Source of the DNA: Cristatella mucedo
Taxonomy: Eukaryota; Bryozoa; Phylactolaemata; Cristatellidae
Direction of reading: 5' to 3'
NCBI GenBank assembly: GCA_009760855.2
Contig: WPIO01000011.1
Coordinates: 6,068,501 to 6,132,500, forward strand
Length of the DNA: 64,000 nucleotides
The position numbers and the translations under genes were made by a program. Position 1 is the first letter of the stretch. Every line of letters starts with the position of its first letter. Below the pieces are notes generated by a model. The model was not told where the DNA came from, made no database searches, and saw nothing but the letters and a program-made list of their open reading frames with translations. Shown one piece after another: positions 47,193 to 59,424 of this stretch.

Positions 47193-47870
47193 TTTTCTCT
47201 TTGTCTCACCGTCTCCAACTCACCTAGATGTGTTGCTATCAAACGTTGCTAGTAAGTTGCTGAACCACCGGACTATGCAAGAGCGAGAGATATTTGGAGC
47301 GACACGTCAGCCATATTGCACTGCTTGGCCTAGAACTGATTTTCAGCGTCCATGCAGCTCAAGGGAGCTCGCTGAACTCCAGCCTGACACGCTCGCGTCA
47401 CACGCTTCAGATTACCAACGCAAATATGTCAGCCAAGGTCAACTGCGTGCCTAGTACCACTCCTCTCAGTGGCTGCGAAGCGTCGACACTGCACGTTGCT
47501 AGCTCACGTTACAGGTCGCCTGAGCGAACGCTGGTCTCATCGGTGCAGTGCAGACTAGCGTCAGAGTCATACGCCTGTGGTGCAGTCCTATATACATACA
47601 GGCGTCGTTTCAGCAATGCAATAGGTGCTGCTTGTAGCTTTGAGCGGCCATAGCATTCAACCACAGAGGGTCGAGGCAATGGCGCACTTTTGGGAGGATG
47701 GCGCTTGCACTCACGCTCAACTCCTGGCATGATTCTACCGTCCACCGACTCTCTTCAGACATATCACGTCACGAATGAAATAATAAATGATCGATGGAGT
47801 CGTTCAGAGATAAGAGGAAAGCCTTACTAGGTTTCAATCTTGCCATGCATTACGCACCGAGAGCCTGCTC

Positions 47871-47963
47871 TAATTGAGTCGGATGACTCTAATTAAGTCG
47901 GATTACTCTAATTGAGCCAGATGACTCTTATTGAGTCGGATGACTCTTATTGAGTCGGATGAC
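47871..47963. repeat. 19-bp minisatellite, 5 units
   Basis: Five tandem units of TAATTGAGTCGGATGACTC with few changes. Each holds the palindrome GAGTC-GGAT-GACTC. Confidence 0.9.
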
Positions 47964-48834
47964 TATAAGGGTTGGCCTCAGATTTTCCTGGATAGTTCAG
48001 CATGCAAAGAAGGTGCAATTTGTTTGAAAAATTTAAGGATCCCATGCAAACGTCGCATGCAAAGTGTTTATGCTTCCTCTCTAACCAAAATAAAGTGGCT
48101 AAAAAGAGCATTGGTTCTTCAAGGGAGCTAAGCAATTTTTTGTTCTTTTAGTTACTTTTTAAGAGGCAGAAAGATCATTCTTACCTCCGGACAACGAGTG
48201 CTACTAGCATTTATTGTCCGTTGCAGAATTCTTTTCTGAAACTGAAGTTATTGCGAACCGCGTATACGGAAACGATACAGCTAAGACCTATTTAAAGCTT
48301 ATCTGTTTTTTTTACCGTAGCGTGTAAGAAATTACGTGCCTACGGACACCCAAACGCTTATCGTTTCGGGCTCCTGGGTCTGCCACGCTGTCGCAAAACA
48401 TTGAATGCACTGGTGGTTAGTATTCTGTATATTATTTATGATCGTGCTTACCTGTTATCGCTTCGTTATCGTAGTTCACACGCATTCCTAGATGTTATTG
48501 CTGTTACCAAAATCCGTGAATTGTACTGTTAACTCGAGAGTAGCGCCCCGGAGCCAACGTAGGGACCGTGGCCGCCAGCTGAGACGCTACTCTCTTATCG
48601 ATAGCTTCGAGCTGAGTAACCGTGCATTGGTCTTCCTAAAATTGTCAAACTGCTTAGTGCAATCTTCCTGATCGTTTCTGTGAATCTCTCTAACTTAGTG
48701 GTCTTGCGGCCTGCTATAACTTGGGCGGCCCAGCTTTACGCTTATCTTGGCAATCCTCATTCAACGTGAAAGAAACCGCTATTAGTAAGCTACCGTATTT
48801 CTGTAAAAGGTCTCGACCTGCTCGCATTGACTGA
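47964..48834. other. No recognisable feature
   Basis: AT-leaning sequence with no mobile element boxes or splice-flanked frames. Confidence 0.35.
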
Positions 48835-50058
48835 ACCTCAGGGATCTGTGCTTGGTTTCGTTCTTCACGGTGTATACTCTTCCTTTTGCCGTTGTGATTT
48901 CCAAGCACAATCTAAGCTTTCACTTCTATGCAGATGATACTAATTTGTAGATTTGCTATTCTCCCTTGTGGCCCTCCAGCACGCGGAATACTTTCAACTC
49001 CATTGGTAAGTATATTGATGACATTCGCGCATGGATGGCAGAACATTTTCTTAAATTGAATGATGATAAAGCCAACTTAGTCGTTATGGACGAACCAAGT
49101 GCGATTCAGAAATTGGAAAGGCTAACACTTAAAATCTGCTCTGCAAGCATAAGTCCGGTTGATTCTGCACGAAATCTCGTTGTCCCATTCCAATGTGACC
49201 TTTGATTACACGACCATATTCGCTCCACAGTCAAGTTTGTTTACTTTCACGTACACAGCATTGCTAAAATCCAGGCTTGTTTAAACAGGGATACTCAATT
49301 TAGATTAATCCATGAATTTGTGTCATTCCATCTTGACTTCTGTAACTCACTGCTTGCTGGTCTACCGGCCTGTGCAATCAGGCACTTACAGTTCGTGCAA
49401 AACTCGGCAGCTAGGCTTGTCTGTCGTGAGCGTCGCAGTTGCTGCATCACACCACTTCACGCCGATCTGAATTGGCTCCCAGTCAAGCAATGCATCGACT
49501 TCAAGACTTTTTCACTCACTCTTAGGTACCTTCATTTTTCGGCCCCAGTCTACCTATCGGATCTACTCCCCTACCAGGCTAAGCGTCTTAGCACTCGATT
49601 TTCGGAGTCTAATTGTGTAGCTATAACTTGTACGAAGCTTTTGGAGACCACGCCTTTAGTTTGTAAGCTCCTAAAGCATGGTACTTACTTCGACCTGCGG
49701 TATAACATCTCCCGACCTTAGGGTATTTAAAAAGATACAAAAACGCATCTATTTATCACAGAATGTAGTAGCTAGTTGTGAAATTCTTTCATGAGCTTTG
49801 GCGTGCTGACAACGTGCATGCTGTCACTAAGTGCTCAGAAAGAGATTGAGTTCTCTGAGGGTGCGTTATCAAGTGTATTATTACTAATTATACTTGCATG
49901 CTGACCCTGTAATTTTACCCCTAGCCATGTCATTCTTGTTGTTTAGTGAGCAGGCTACAACGAACCATTCAACCGTGCTTCCTTTTCAGCAAATGTAAAG
50001 AGGCTAGAAAGAGATGATGTTCTCTAAGGGTGCTATATAAAACGTATTATTATTACTA
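48835..50058 (+). mobile_element. LINE-A, plus-strand copy with nested tail
   Basis: Starts at the block CCTCAGGGATCTGTGCTTGG (equivalent to PQGSALG), then TATGCAGATGATACTAAT (Y-A-D-D), then the linker (49.0-49.2 kb) and the C-terminal block of 133 open codons with FHLDFCNSLLAGLPACAIRH. It ends with a hairpin and TTATTATTA tail. A stop follows the Y-A-D-D segment. A second LINE-A tail is inserted at 49831-49907. Confidence 0.9.
49831..49907 (+). mobile_element. Nested LINE-A tail
   Basis: GTGCTCAGAAAGAGATTGAG, TTCTCTGAGGGTGCG and TTATTACTAATTATA interrupt the 3' UTR of the surrounding copy between CTGTCACTAA and TTGCATGCTGACCCTG. About 77 bp, same orientation. Confidence 0.85.
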
Positions 50059-50559
50059 TCTTACGAGCTATCTGGTTCAGTCTACGGCAAAAACCTACCA
50101 TGCCTCTACAGCTGCTGATGAATATGGATGCAAGGTTAGTCAACGAATCCACGAGATTCAGCCAGCTTTCTCCTTGGCTGACGGAGCTCTGATGGCTTCC
50201 TCTTGCTTAACGGATAAAAGTAGAGCTCTTAGACTTACCCACAAATGGCTTGGCTCCTTCATACCTAGCAGGGCTGCTGCACCAATTTCAGCCTCCTCGT
50301 GCCCTCAGATCCTCTACGATAATAAATTAGCTGTTCTATTCCTATGCTGAAAGACTGCTGGCAGGGGAAGGCAGACGACGAAAAAGTCACGTTTCACCTG
50401 GGTGCTTTGCTGAAGCATGTCGTCTCGCCCTTAGTTATGACTTTCACAGTTTTGTAATGCACAAGGTCACACAAGGACTAATCACTCGGACTGAGAAAAG
50501 ACTTAGCGGAACTGATAGACTTTTAGCTTCTTTTAAACTGGTTTCGAATAAAGAGATGA

Positions 50560-51400
50560 GGTGATGTCAGTGGGTCACGAATAAACTAACTGGCGGCGCG
50601 GTCTCAGCTAGGTTGGTGGTCAGTTAAGGACAGATTTAATCGGCAAGATTCAGAGCTGGTGGTGTAATGTGAGGCGCGGTTGTGTAACGAGGTCAGCTCG
50701 GAACATCGAAGCGGGAGAATCTAGGGCCTTGAAGGTCAGTGACACGAGCTTAAATTTGATTTCCTACTTGATGAGAAGCGGCTGCAGGTCGTTAAGTAGT
50801 GGCACAGTGTGAGTAGTCGTGACTTTCACGGCAGACATGCCCGGGCTGTTATTTTTCGCACCGACTGTAGGTGTCTAACTGAACATGCAGGAAATGTTTA
50901 CACAAATCGGGGGTTGAAGTCTACATGGGATGTCACAAGTGCAATGAGAAGCGTGGCCACGGGTTGAAGTCTACATGAGATGTCACTAGTGCACGGAGAA
51001 GCGTGGCTACGGTATCCTTACAACGAGGTCCCAAATTTTTTTAACGATGAATTACTGAAAATACGCAGACATGGCTCAATGAGCTGATGCGCTCGTCAGC
51101 CGACAGGTCGTTTTGAAATCGGACACCTAATGTGTATACAGATGCCACAGACGGCACGCTGCTTGAGCCGATTGAGAAGGTTAAGCTACTCAATTTATGA
51201 GCAGCACTAGGTTTGTCTGCCAAACATTAAGCAGGCCTAGCCGCTGTTCACTTCGATAGAATTTGCTGCTATCCAAGTTGCAACCTCAGCGTCACATACT
51301 GCAAGGTAGTTAAGACGGCTCGACGTGATGGAAGGCAGCGACGAATGAGTTGTATAACTGACGGCGATAGGGAGCTTAGTTTGCTGCGATAGAACATGCT
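50560..51400 (-). mobile_element. L2/CR1-like element, diverged from LINE-A
   Basis: The minus strand encodes SAAHKLSSLTFSIGSSSVPS followed by a FQNDLSADERIS block, equivalent to the LINE-A linker but clearly diverged. The C-terminal part is decayed. It contains a roughly 47-bp tandem duplication at 50914-51010 (GAAGTCTACATGGGATGTCA twice). It may be a third subfamily. Confidence 0.65.
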
Positions 51401-52137
51401 TCTTTAATGCGTCACCTGCAGATCACCAGAGCAATAATAATTTGCTGCAAAGGTGCTGGGATCGTCGCCGGGCACCTTTGGTGCTGGCAAGCACTCATCG
51501 GCCCGCCAGTCGGACTGCCTCAGGGCGGGACTTCAGGCTAACGAGCCCAGACAGGCGTAGCTGCTCTAAGTTGGCACGTGCATACGATCGACGATTGCCA
51601 CGTAGCTGAGGTGTCTGTTTGGATATCATTCCGCCGAGCTTGCCAGAAAACGAGACGCATACCTCGTAGTGCCCCCCTCCCCGGCGGCAACGACAGAATG
51701 CAGTTGCACTTCGATTGAGGCTACGTCTCGCTCCGTTGGCCCGAGAGAGAAGAGAGAGAGAGTGAGAGCAACTCAAATTTCAAATATGTCAATACACCAA
51801 GCATTACTGTGGAGCCGAGGCAGTTGCTAAAAGCATTCCATGTTGCTAAGCTTTCCACCGGGCGTGGCTCGCTCCTCGTGCACCATTCCGCGAGCGGCAC
51901 CCAGGTCGGTACCCGGGAGGGGGTACTCCAGACGACTTTGAGAGAGGCCGCTTGCAGCCCTCCTGCGCCGCTCGGTGGCGTGAAGGCGGTGGCGTGGACG
52001 CTTCCACTTGCTAGGCTGGGTAGTCCTTCAAGAAAACTACCAGATGGTTTCTCGTGCTTAGCTTATCAAAGTTGGCTGCAAGAGGAGGAGTGTGAGAGAT
52101 ACCAAGAGAAAGAGAAACCAATGTAGATTATGACTAG

Positions 52138-52138
<1 letters not shown>
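51401..52138. other. No confirmed feature
   Basis: A minus-strand donor-like GAG|GTATGCG near 51665 has no credible exon attached. A plus frame at 51809-52126 lacks support. Confidence 0.3.
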
Positions 52139-52191
<53 letters not shown>

Positions 52192-52222
52192 GAAGAGAGA
52201 GAGAGAGAGAGAGAGAGAGACG
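52139..52222. repeat. (GA)n microsatellite
   Basis: GA runs with one AAGGGAAG break. Confidence 0.93.
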
Positions 52223-54914
52223 AATGCATGTCGATTTAAGCAAGGTGTTCAGTGCTGCCATGTCTTGACCCGTTCTATTAAGGAGTAAATTAGTCCGTCT
52301 TAAGTGTAAATATCGAAAAAATACTGAGATAATTAGCCCAACAATCGGATATTGTTTAGGATACCTTTAAGAAGACAAGCGTACTAGAAAAGGGCTCTGA
52401 AGTTTTGATGGTTTTAACATAAAGGAAAGCATTAAAATAAAGATTTTGAAATGCACGTCTAAATCAAAAGTAAACCAAAACAAAAAATTCAAAGAATAGC
52501 TAACGCAACTTTTGTCCCTATTTTTGAAACTTGGTACATTGTGGTACAAGTTTGCAGTTGGAGAAAGTGCCTGCATGTAAATTTTAAAAGCCTTCATTTA
52601 CTGCGTAGATTTGTGCTATGCGGATTCTACGACGTGGCCAATATTGTACGGGTCAATTTGAAAGTTCATATGCGAGTTCAGCTCTGCTTGCGCACAACCA
52701 CAGTAGTTCCTTTCGGATTATGGTTGGACAAGATTTTCTATGCATGTCCATGGCTGGAGAAAATAAACTTTAAGGACGTGTTTGATCACTTTGACAGCAA
52801 ATCGAGCCAACGACTCCTCTTACGCTATGCATATTAGGCTTTTGAATCAGCAAAACTTTAATTTTCAAATTAGACACACACGTCGTCCTAGCTAGCGTGC
52901 CTAACGAGATTTTTTTTTATTTAGCAACCTGAGAGAAACAAATCTCTCAGCAGTCACTTTACAACTGGCTGTAAGGGAAGAAATAACGAAGGGTTGATCA
53001 GAAGCAAAATATCGTTATCCAGACAATTGCGTGGTGAAGCACACAAGTGAAATTCTAGACCAGTATGCAAAAGCACACATGAGAGCATTCGGGACCACCG
53101 TTAAGTACCAGCGTGCTCGTGGAGTCACGAACACGTGAGCGCGCAGGTGCGTGAGCGTGCAGGAGCCGAGCTGCCAAGTTATCCGTGGCATCGGGGAAAA
53201 GCTGAAAGAAACTTTTCCAGCAGAGACTTAAATGATGCAAAGTCAATGTAACCGCACACTGTATCCTCCTTCTCTTATAAGGTCGGTTAGGTTGGCAGAG
53301 CTTGAGACCTAGATGTGGGACAGTAGTTTTCGTAAAGTAACTCGGTGGCCGATGTGATACAAGCGATTCTTGAAACGGCGACTTCATTTTATAGTCATTG
53401 CTAAGAGACACTGGGCCTTCGCTATGCGTACGTGACGCTCGCGTAAATCTGTGCTTCGATTTTTCCCGACCATCCTGCACCTCGGATTCTCTGAAAGCTC
53501 TCGTTTATTGCACTGTCGATTTTGATAGATGAAAGCTTACCTACTTGAATGAATAGCGACAAGATTCGTCTAAAAGTTATGGTTAAATCTAGTGTCATTC
53601 AGAAACTTGAAAGGCTCTTAGCCAATAAACTCCATAGTAGCTTATTCGCGGAATTAGGCTGCCCCATTCCGAAAAAGCTTATGCAAGGTGATGACACCGT
53701 ATCCGCGGTCGACGCTGCGTCGCACCAGCTCCGCTAACTTTCAGCTAGGTAATCGAGCTCAAGCACATGCGTTTTTCTTTGCATCAGCTTCCCGAACAGC
53801 AGAAGCGAACCACTTTCAAGGTCCCCCCAATCGCTTAATCGCTACTCCTTTCTCTGTCTCCGGCTTACTACGTCGCAGCTGCGTGTCTCCTTGGCCGCGG
53901 CACCTTGGCGTCGTGCATCGTTATCGAACTCCGCTCGTCTACATGCGCCTCTAAGCAGCCTCGAACCTTCGCAGCCGTGCCTTGGCTATTATCAGCTAGC
54001 GTCTCGGAGCTGCGTACTGACTGATTACATGCCGACATTCCGACACTTATCGGAAAGCTAAGCATCCGCGTTTCCGTCGCAGCGTCGGTTTTGTCCTCGT
54101 CCTACATCTCTACATGCCTACGCGTTCTTTACATTTTTTGAATTTTCTGAACTCAGTAGTTAACATTCTGTCAGGACCACCTATGGAAAGTATCTCCTCA
54201 CAGAAGATGATCAAACTGTTGCTTTTAGGGCTTTAAAAATTAAATTAATTTTAGTTCCTAGCTTCTCGTTCTGCATCGCCAAGGCCAGCAGCATCAACCA
54301 CCTCGCAGAGATAATTACTCTGCTGCGTCGCAAAATGACGTAACTTCAAGTCCTTAGTTCAAACCGAGACACAGAACCCCGATACGTAGCCGAGAGTTTT
54401 CCGGTACCAGCCTCGACCTTGAATGCTTGTGACCGAACGTGTGCATTTCTGAAAGCGACGTTGCACGACCTATTTCGACGACCTCGCTGCTATTTCGAAC
54501 GGAGTTCAGACAAGCATCCTCATGACCAAGCCCTATTTACTTAGACGAAAGTTGTTGCACGCCTTCCTTGGCTTGTGCCGCACCATGGGTGCTGTAAACG
54601 TCTTTAACATTTCGTCACTGTCGTATGGACTTCTCTGCGCCATGGATATAAACTTGTTATTTATAAGGTATGAGCGTTCCTCATTGCTGCCTCGTTCGTC
54701 ACTGTCGGCACACCTGCTTACGTCATTGCTGCCTCTGCGAGTCTCGAGCTGAGCTTCAGGTTCAAGGTTCAGGCCCGAGTGTCAGGCTTCGCCGGCATCT
54801 ATCGCGCTTGGGTAAGGACTTACGAAAACCTTTACACGCGCGGCGCTTGCAGACTATGGACGTTAGCGAAAAGGCCACGCTCCACCCTTCCTGCACCGTG
54901 CGGCATGCTAACGG
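52223..54914. other. Mostly unrecognised; one weak LINE-A linker remnant
   Basis: At 53560-53640 a plus-strand GTGTCATTCAGAAACTTGAA segment resembles the LINE-A linker (VIQKLERL). A 98-codon plus frame (52541-52837) is not recognised and has no splice context. The rest shows nothing I can name. Confidence 0.3.
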
Positions 54915-55047
54915 GCGTAGTCCTACGGTGCTGCAAAGCTTGAGCTCACGATCGCGGTCGTGTTCTCAAGCCCCGCGGGATATGTGAAGCACCGGAATAG
55001 ATATTAAGTTCTCTTGGGGCGCTGTGCAAATGAATTACATATTATTT
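54915..55047 (+). mobile_element. SINE-A copy, degenerate head
   Basis: The 3' part is clear: TGTGAAGCACCGGAATAGAT, TTCTCTTGGGGCGCTGTGCA and AATGAATTACATATTATT. B-box-like GTGTTCTCAAGCC is present. The A-box region is barely recognisable. Confidence 0.65.
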
Positions 55048-56112
55048 CAAAGCATTCGAGAGGCATGGTGGAGACGGACACTCTGACGGAGGGTCGTTGC
55101 TGGCACGCCTCTCTTTTTTAGCGTCTAAGCACGATGGCCCGAAGGCGAAGGTCGATCTACATGCTGAACGTTAAAGGTGCGAGGCGCCGTGAATTCTACT
55201 CCGGTGCTCCAAAGCTGCTCTCGCAGCACCAACGAGGCTCGAGGCTGCTTAGGCGGCGGCGGCGGGCGCTCCTCCGCCGCGGCGGCCACCGCCGCTCCAT
55301 TTCAAGGAAGCTAACTCACGAGGTACACGCCAACCGCGAAGGTGCTCGCGGAAAGCCGAGTGGGCGCCACCGTGCGGGCTTCTTTAGTGTACTCAACCAG
55401 TGGCTAGCTTACTTTTTCTTTCTTTCTGGAAACTGCTCCAGAAGCTTCGTCTCGACGGTCCACCGAAGAGCCGGCCAGCAGAAGCCTCATTAGTAAGCCT
55501 ATTCTCTTTTTCGTATTGCTAGCCCCCACCTGGAAGCTCTATGAGAAAGGCGATAAAAGAACTTGGCCTCTAGCCGGAACCGATCCCGAAACCTCGGCTT
55601 TACCTGTCGAGGACTGCATCGTATACACAAGTGTAAACTGGACATCTGAACTGATGGTCAGTTGCCTATACGTCGAAATCCGGGTTCAGACGCTATTGCT
55701 GATTCTTTACGTGCTTGCTTCTCTGTCAATTCCGAATGGACGGCTCCGATGTCAATGAACGAGACTTCTTCTGTTAAGTTATATGCGTTCTGGATTGCCG
55801 CTCTACTCCACTGCCTCAGCTGCCACCTACCTGCACACTTGGGTTTAGTATCTAGGACTCGTTAGCTGTGCTCCGAGGTGCCAGCTTCGCCAGCATACGT
55901 CACGCGTCTGCAAGGATGACCCCTCCTCTTTACGAGATCGGCGCTTTCGGCAAAGACTTCAGTTTAGGGGCTGCTACAGTTGCCCGGTAGCAGTGTGTAA
56001 TTTGGAAGACTGACAACTAAGCAGACTCTGGCATCCGGTAAGAGCTGATGGGCCAGGCTGCAAACTATGAGCGGGTGAGCAAAGCCTGGAGGCCATGTTA
56101 AACATAGCTATC
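55048..56112. other. No recognisable feature
   Basis: GC-rich around 55.1-55.4 kb with an Arg-rich frame (55134-55493) typical of GC-rich non-coding DNA. Confidence 0.3.
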
Positions 56113-56265
56113 TGGTTAATCGCCTAATATATATATAGCGACAGAAGAGCCTTTATGGCTATCAGCATCTTGCAGTGGGCATTTAAGGATTGACCACTGC
56201 AGGACTCGAACCCACGACCTGCGTTGTGAAGAGCGAGCACCTTACCTCTGGGCTAAGTTATCTGG
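56113..56265 (-). mobile_element. SINE-B copy
   Basis: Mini-hairpin AGCC-ATAAA-GGCT, body GATTGACCACTGCAGGACTC and head GAACCCACGACC to ACCTCTGGGCTAAG. The 3' end has a short TATATA tail. Confidence 0.82.
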
Positions 56266-56656
56266 CGACTGGCTTCGAGTTAGGCATAGAGACGACTGAT
56301 AGTCTGGTTTTGTAAAGCTCGCATCATAAGTAAAAACAAAGAAGTCTCTCTGTCCGTGGGGAATCGACCTAAGAGTTCATTAACTCGGTGGTCGCTGGCA
56401 GGATAGATTACAGCAGCTCTGTTCTTCAATACCCTCCTGCCAAAACCGGCATTTTTGTAAGAGCTAGTGCTGATTCGGCTGCCAAATAGGTCCGAGCAGT
56501 CCGAGGAACACGTCACGTGCAGCCCACGTTGAGCCGCTCCCAGAGTTTCTACCGACTTTGGCGAAGCGGCACGCTTATCAAACGGACCTGCCACTCTATT
56601 TGTAAACCTCATTTCTTCTGACTTTGGAAGAGCTATTTGGTGAGAACTATAACCAG

Positions 56657-56659
<3 letters not shown>

Positions 56660-56697
<38 letters not shown>

Positions 56698-56747
56698 TAT
56701 ATATATATATATATATATTTGTATATTTATATATATATATATATATA

Positions 56748-56812
<65 letters not shown>
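56660..56812. repeat. (GA)n then (TA)n microsatellite
   Basis: About 34 bp GA followed by about 115 bp TA with rare TG breaks. Confidence 0.95.
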
Positions 56813-56815
<3 letters not shown>

Positions 56816-57019
56816 ATGTACCTGTCTAGCGTATGTATCTTTGTTCTTCACTCAATGCCCTCTACATATTAACACTCATGTGGAGGTACAGAAGGGCCGG
56901 CGCCAGTGTCGTTCATATCGCAGTGAGTGTGCAAGCAGGAAGCGAAAGTTCGCGAGAGCTCATAGGATTGCAAGATGCGTTAATGAACAGCTGCTAGTCT
57001 CTAGTAGTGAAGTCTTTCT

Positions 57020-57870
57020 GCTAGTTCTGCTGGTTCTTCTGGCAGCATTCGATACTATTGACCACCAAGTCCTAAGCGCCTCTCACCTCGCTTGCGTATT
57101 ACGGGCCTTGCATTCCAATGGTTTTGACAATGACATAAACAGTAAGACATCCGCATAGTGCCCCAAGCGAACTAAATATGTTTCCGGATTTAGGTCCTAT
57201 ATCAGTGGGAGATTTCTGAGCACTGCTGTTTACCACCAGTGGTCATCCGGGAAAGTTTAAAATCTAAGGCAACCCTGGGAACTCTTGAAGGTTCATTTCG
57301 TCTCACAATTTATAGCACATCTGTTATTGGGGTAATCGCCCAGTACAGCCTAGGTTCTCATTTAAGCGGACGCAGCACTGCCCGTGCTTTGATCTTACCT
57401 AATGCTTTTCTGTACTTTGATCTCATTAAGCTTACTTGGATGGCAGAGTAAATTGATTGATTTCAAAATTAAATTATTAATTATGAGCAAACCTTGTGGT
57501 ACTCAGACGTGGGAAAGTGTAACATTGAAAATGAACTTAAGCAAAATTTCTCTTCTATAGTCTGCATTCAATCGCAATGTCCTGTTCAACAACTGTCTTT
57601 CAATAAAAGGCCTCATAGGTTACAAATTCATGTCTGCGTTTTCAGCACCACAATATTGAAAAATTCAGGCCATCTTAGTTCAGGATACTGCAGATAAGCT
57701 CGTTCACACATTTGTGACATCCTAACAAGACTTCTGCTAACACTTTACCTATAGGTCTTCAAGCCTGTGCACAAGGTATCTTACAGTTGATGGAGAATTC
57801 TGTAACTATGCTAGTCCATCGCGAATATCGTAACTTTCACACTGCACACCGATCTCTGATCACTGCATCT
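57020..57870 (+). mobile_element. LINE-A fragments, highly decayed
   Basis: [11 protein letters not shown] is readable at 57.04 kb, then a YISGRF-like block at 57.2 kb, and a decayed linker and C-terminal part to 57.87 kb. A small SINE-A-tail-like piece (TAGTGCCCCAAGCGAACTAA) lies at about 57153-57180. Confidence 0.65.
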
Positions 57871-57904
57871 CCATTAAGCCGCGATTTAAAAGATAAAAAA
57901 TATA

Positions 57905-58028
57905 ATTCATTTGTATAGCGCTCCAAAAGAACTTAATCTCTATTCAGGCTGTTCGGATGTGCCTCAGCCCTCGAGCCAATGACGTCAGCCAGACCTTGGT
58001 TGGAGCGAGCACCTTAACCGTTGGAGAA
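57905..58028 (-). mobile_element. SINE-A copy
   Basis: 3' end ATTCATTTGTATAGCGCTCC (plus-strand view) through TCGAGCCAATGACGTCAGCC to GAGCACCTTAACCGTTGGAG. The B box is mutated, and the head end is lost after TTGGAG. Confidence 0.83.
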
Positions 58029-58049
58029 TGTTCAATCATTAACATTTTG

Positions 58050-58440
<391 letters not shown>

Positions 58441-58732
58441 GACCTACCTGTCGGAAATACTTGATAATTAGTCTCCAAGCGGTACCTCCCGCTCGTCTGA
58501 CTCACGTCGATGTGCTGTACTATAAGCCAAACGTTGTTTTGAGACAACCCCTTTAGTCCAGAATTAGCTACTGATTGAAGTACCCGCATCCACTGATGCA
58601 TCGTCATTTAAAAACAAACAAATAGCCTACCTGTTCCTGACAGGATTTGCACAGTCCGTGTGAATCGTTTCGTGCTTGCCTATACGTGATTAAATTTAGC
58701 ATGTTACAGTTAATCAAGCGGCATGCTTCCTT

Positions 58733-58800
58733 TTCAGCAGATTTACAGTCGCTGGGAAGCGATTTCGTTCTCTTGGGGTGCTATACAACTACTATGCTGT
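58733..58800 (+). mobile_element. SINE-A-type 3' tail remnant
   Basis: GGGAAGCGATTTCGTTCTCT and TGGGGTGCTATACAA match the SINE-A version of the tail more closely than the LINE-A version. There is no head. Confidence 0.5.
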
Positions 58801-59424
58801 TGTTTTTTACTACCACGCGTTGACTTGCAGCCATTTCGCAGCCATTCATTCACCAAAGATCGACCTCATACTATGACTGCTGATCCGCAATTAAATCCAT
58901 ATATGCCTAGCTAGTACCGGTGGCAGCTATGTGCTTCGCTTACTCATGCCTCTAAAAACAGACGCTCCATATCATGTGCTAATCAATGGGTCAGCCCCGG
59001 TTACTTTAAAAGAGGATTTAACGTATCTCTACCAGGCCAGTAGCCACGGGAGCTGGGGGAAAGCTTTACTGCCTCCTCTGTGAAGCCGACCCGGGAGCTG
59101 TAATGCTTCGTCCTTCTGGGATGCCTCGATAGTTGCCCCTGCGTCTGGTTGCACAATGCTCATAGTCCTTTCGTGATGGCCGGACGTGCTGCACGACACG
59201 GCCCACTCGTATCGTTCGGTGGCAATGAGCTGGAGATTGATCCTACGGGTATAACAGCGATAGAGCACAGCCTCGTGAGCTGACAGAGCCTTACCAGCAC
59301 ATCGACTACTGCTGTTCTGCTTATGCAAGTGACCGTCACACAGGTGACTCAATACGATTCGGATTAGTTAATTCGAGGCTCTATGGCAGCAAGTCTGACT
59401 AGTGACGGCATAGGAAGAGAGGAA
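58801..59424. other. No recognisable feature
   Basis: A 107-codon minus frame (59029-59352) has no support. Confidence 0.3.

Noticed and set aside
47871-47963. CRISPR-like array
   Set aside because: Units are directly contiguous 19-mers without unique spacers, and the DNA is eukaryotic.
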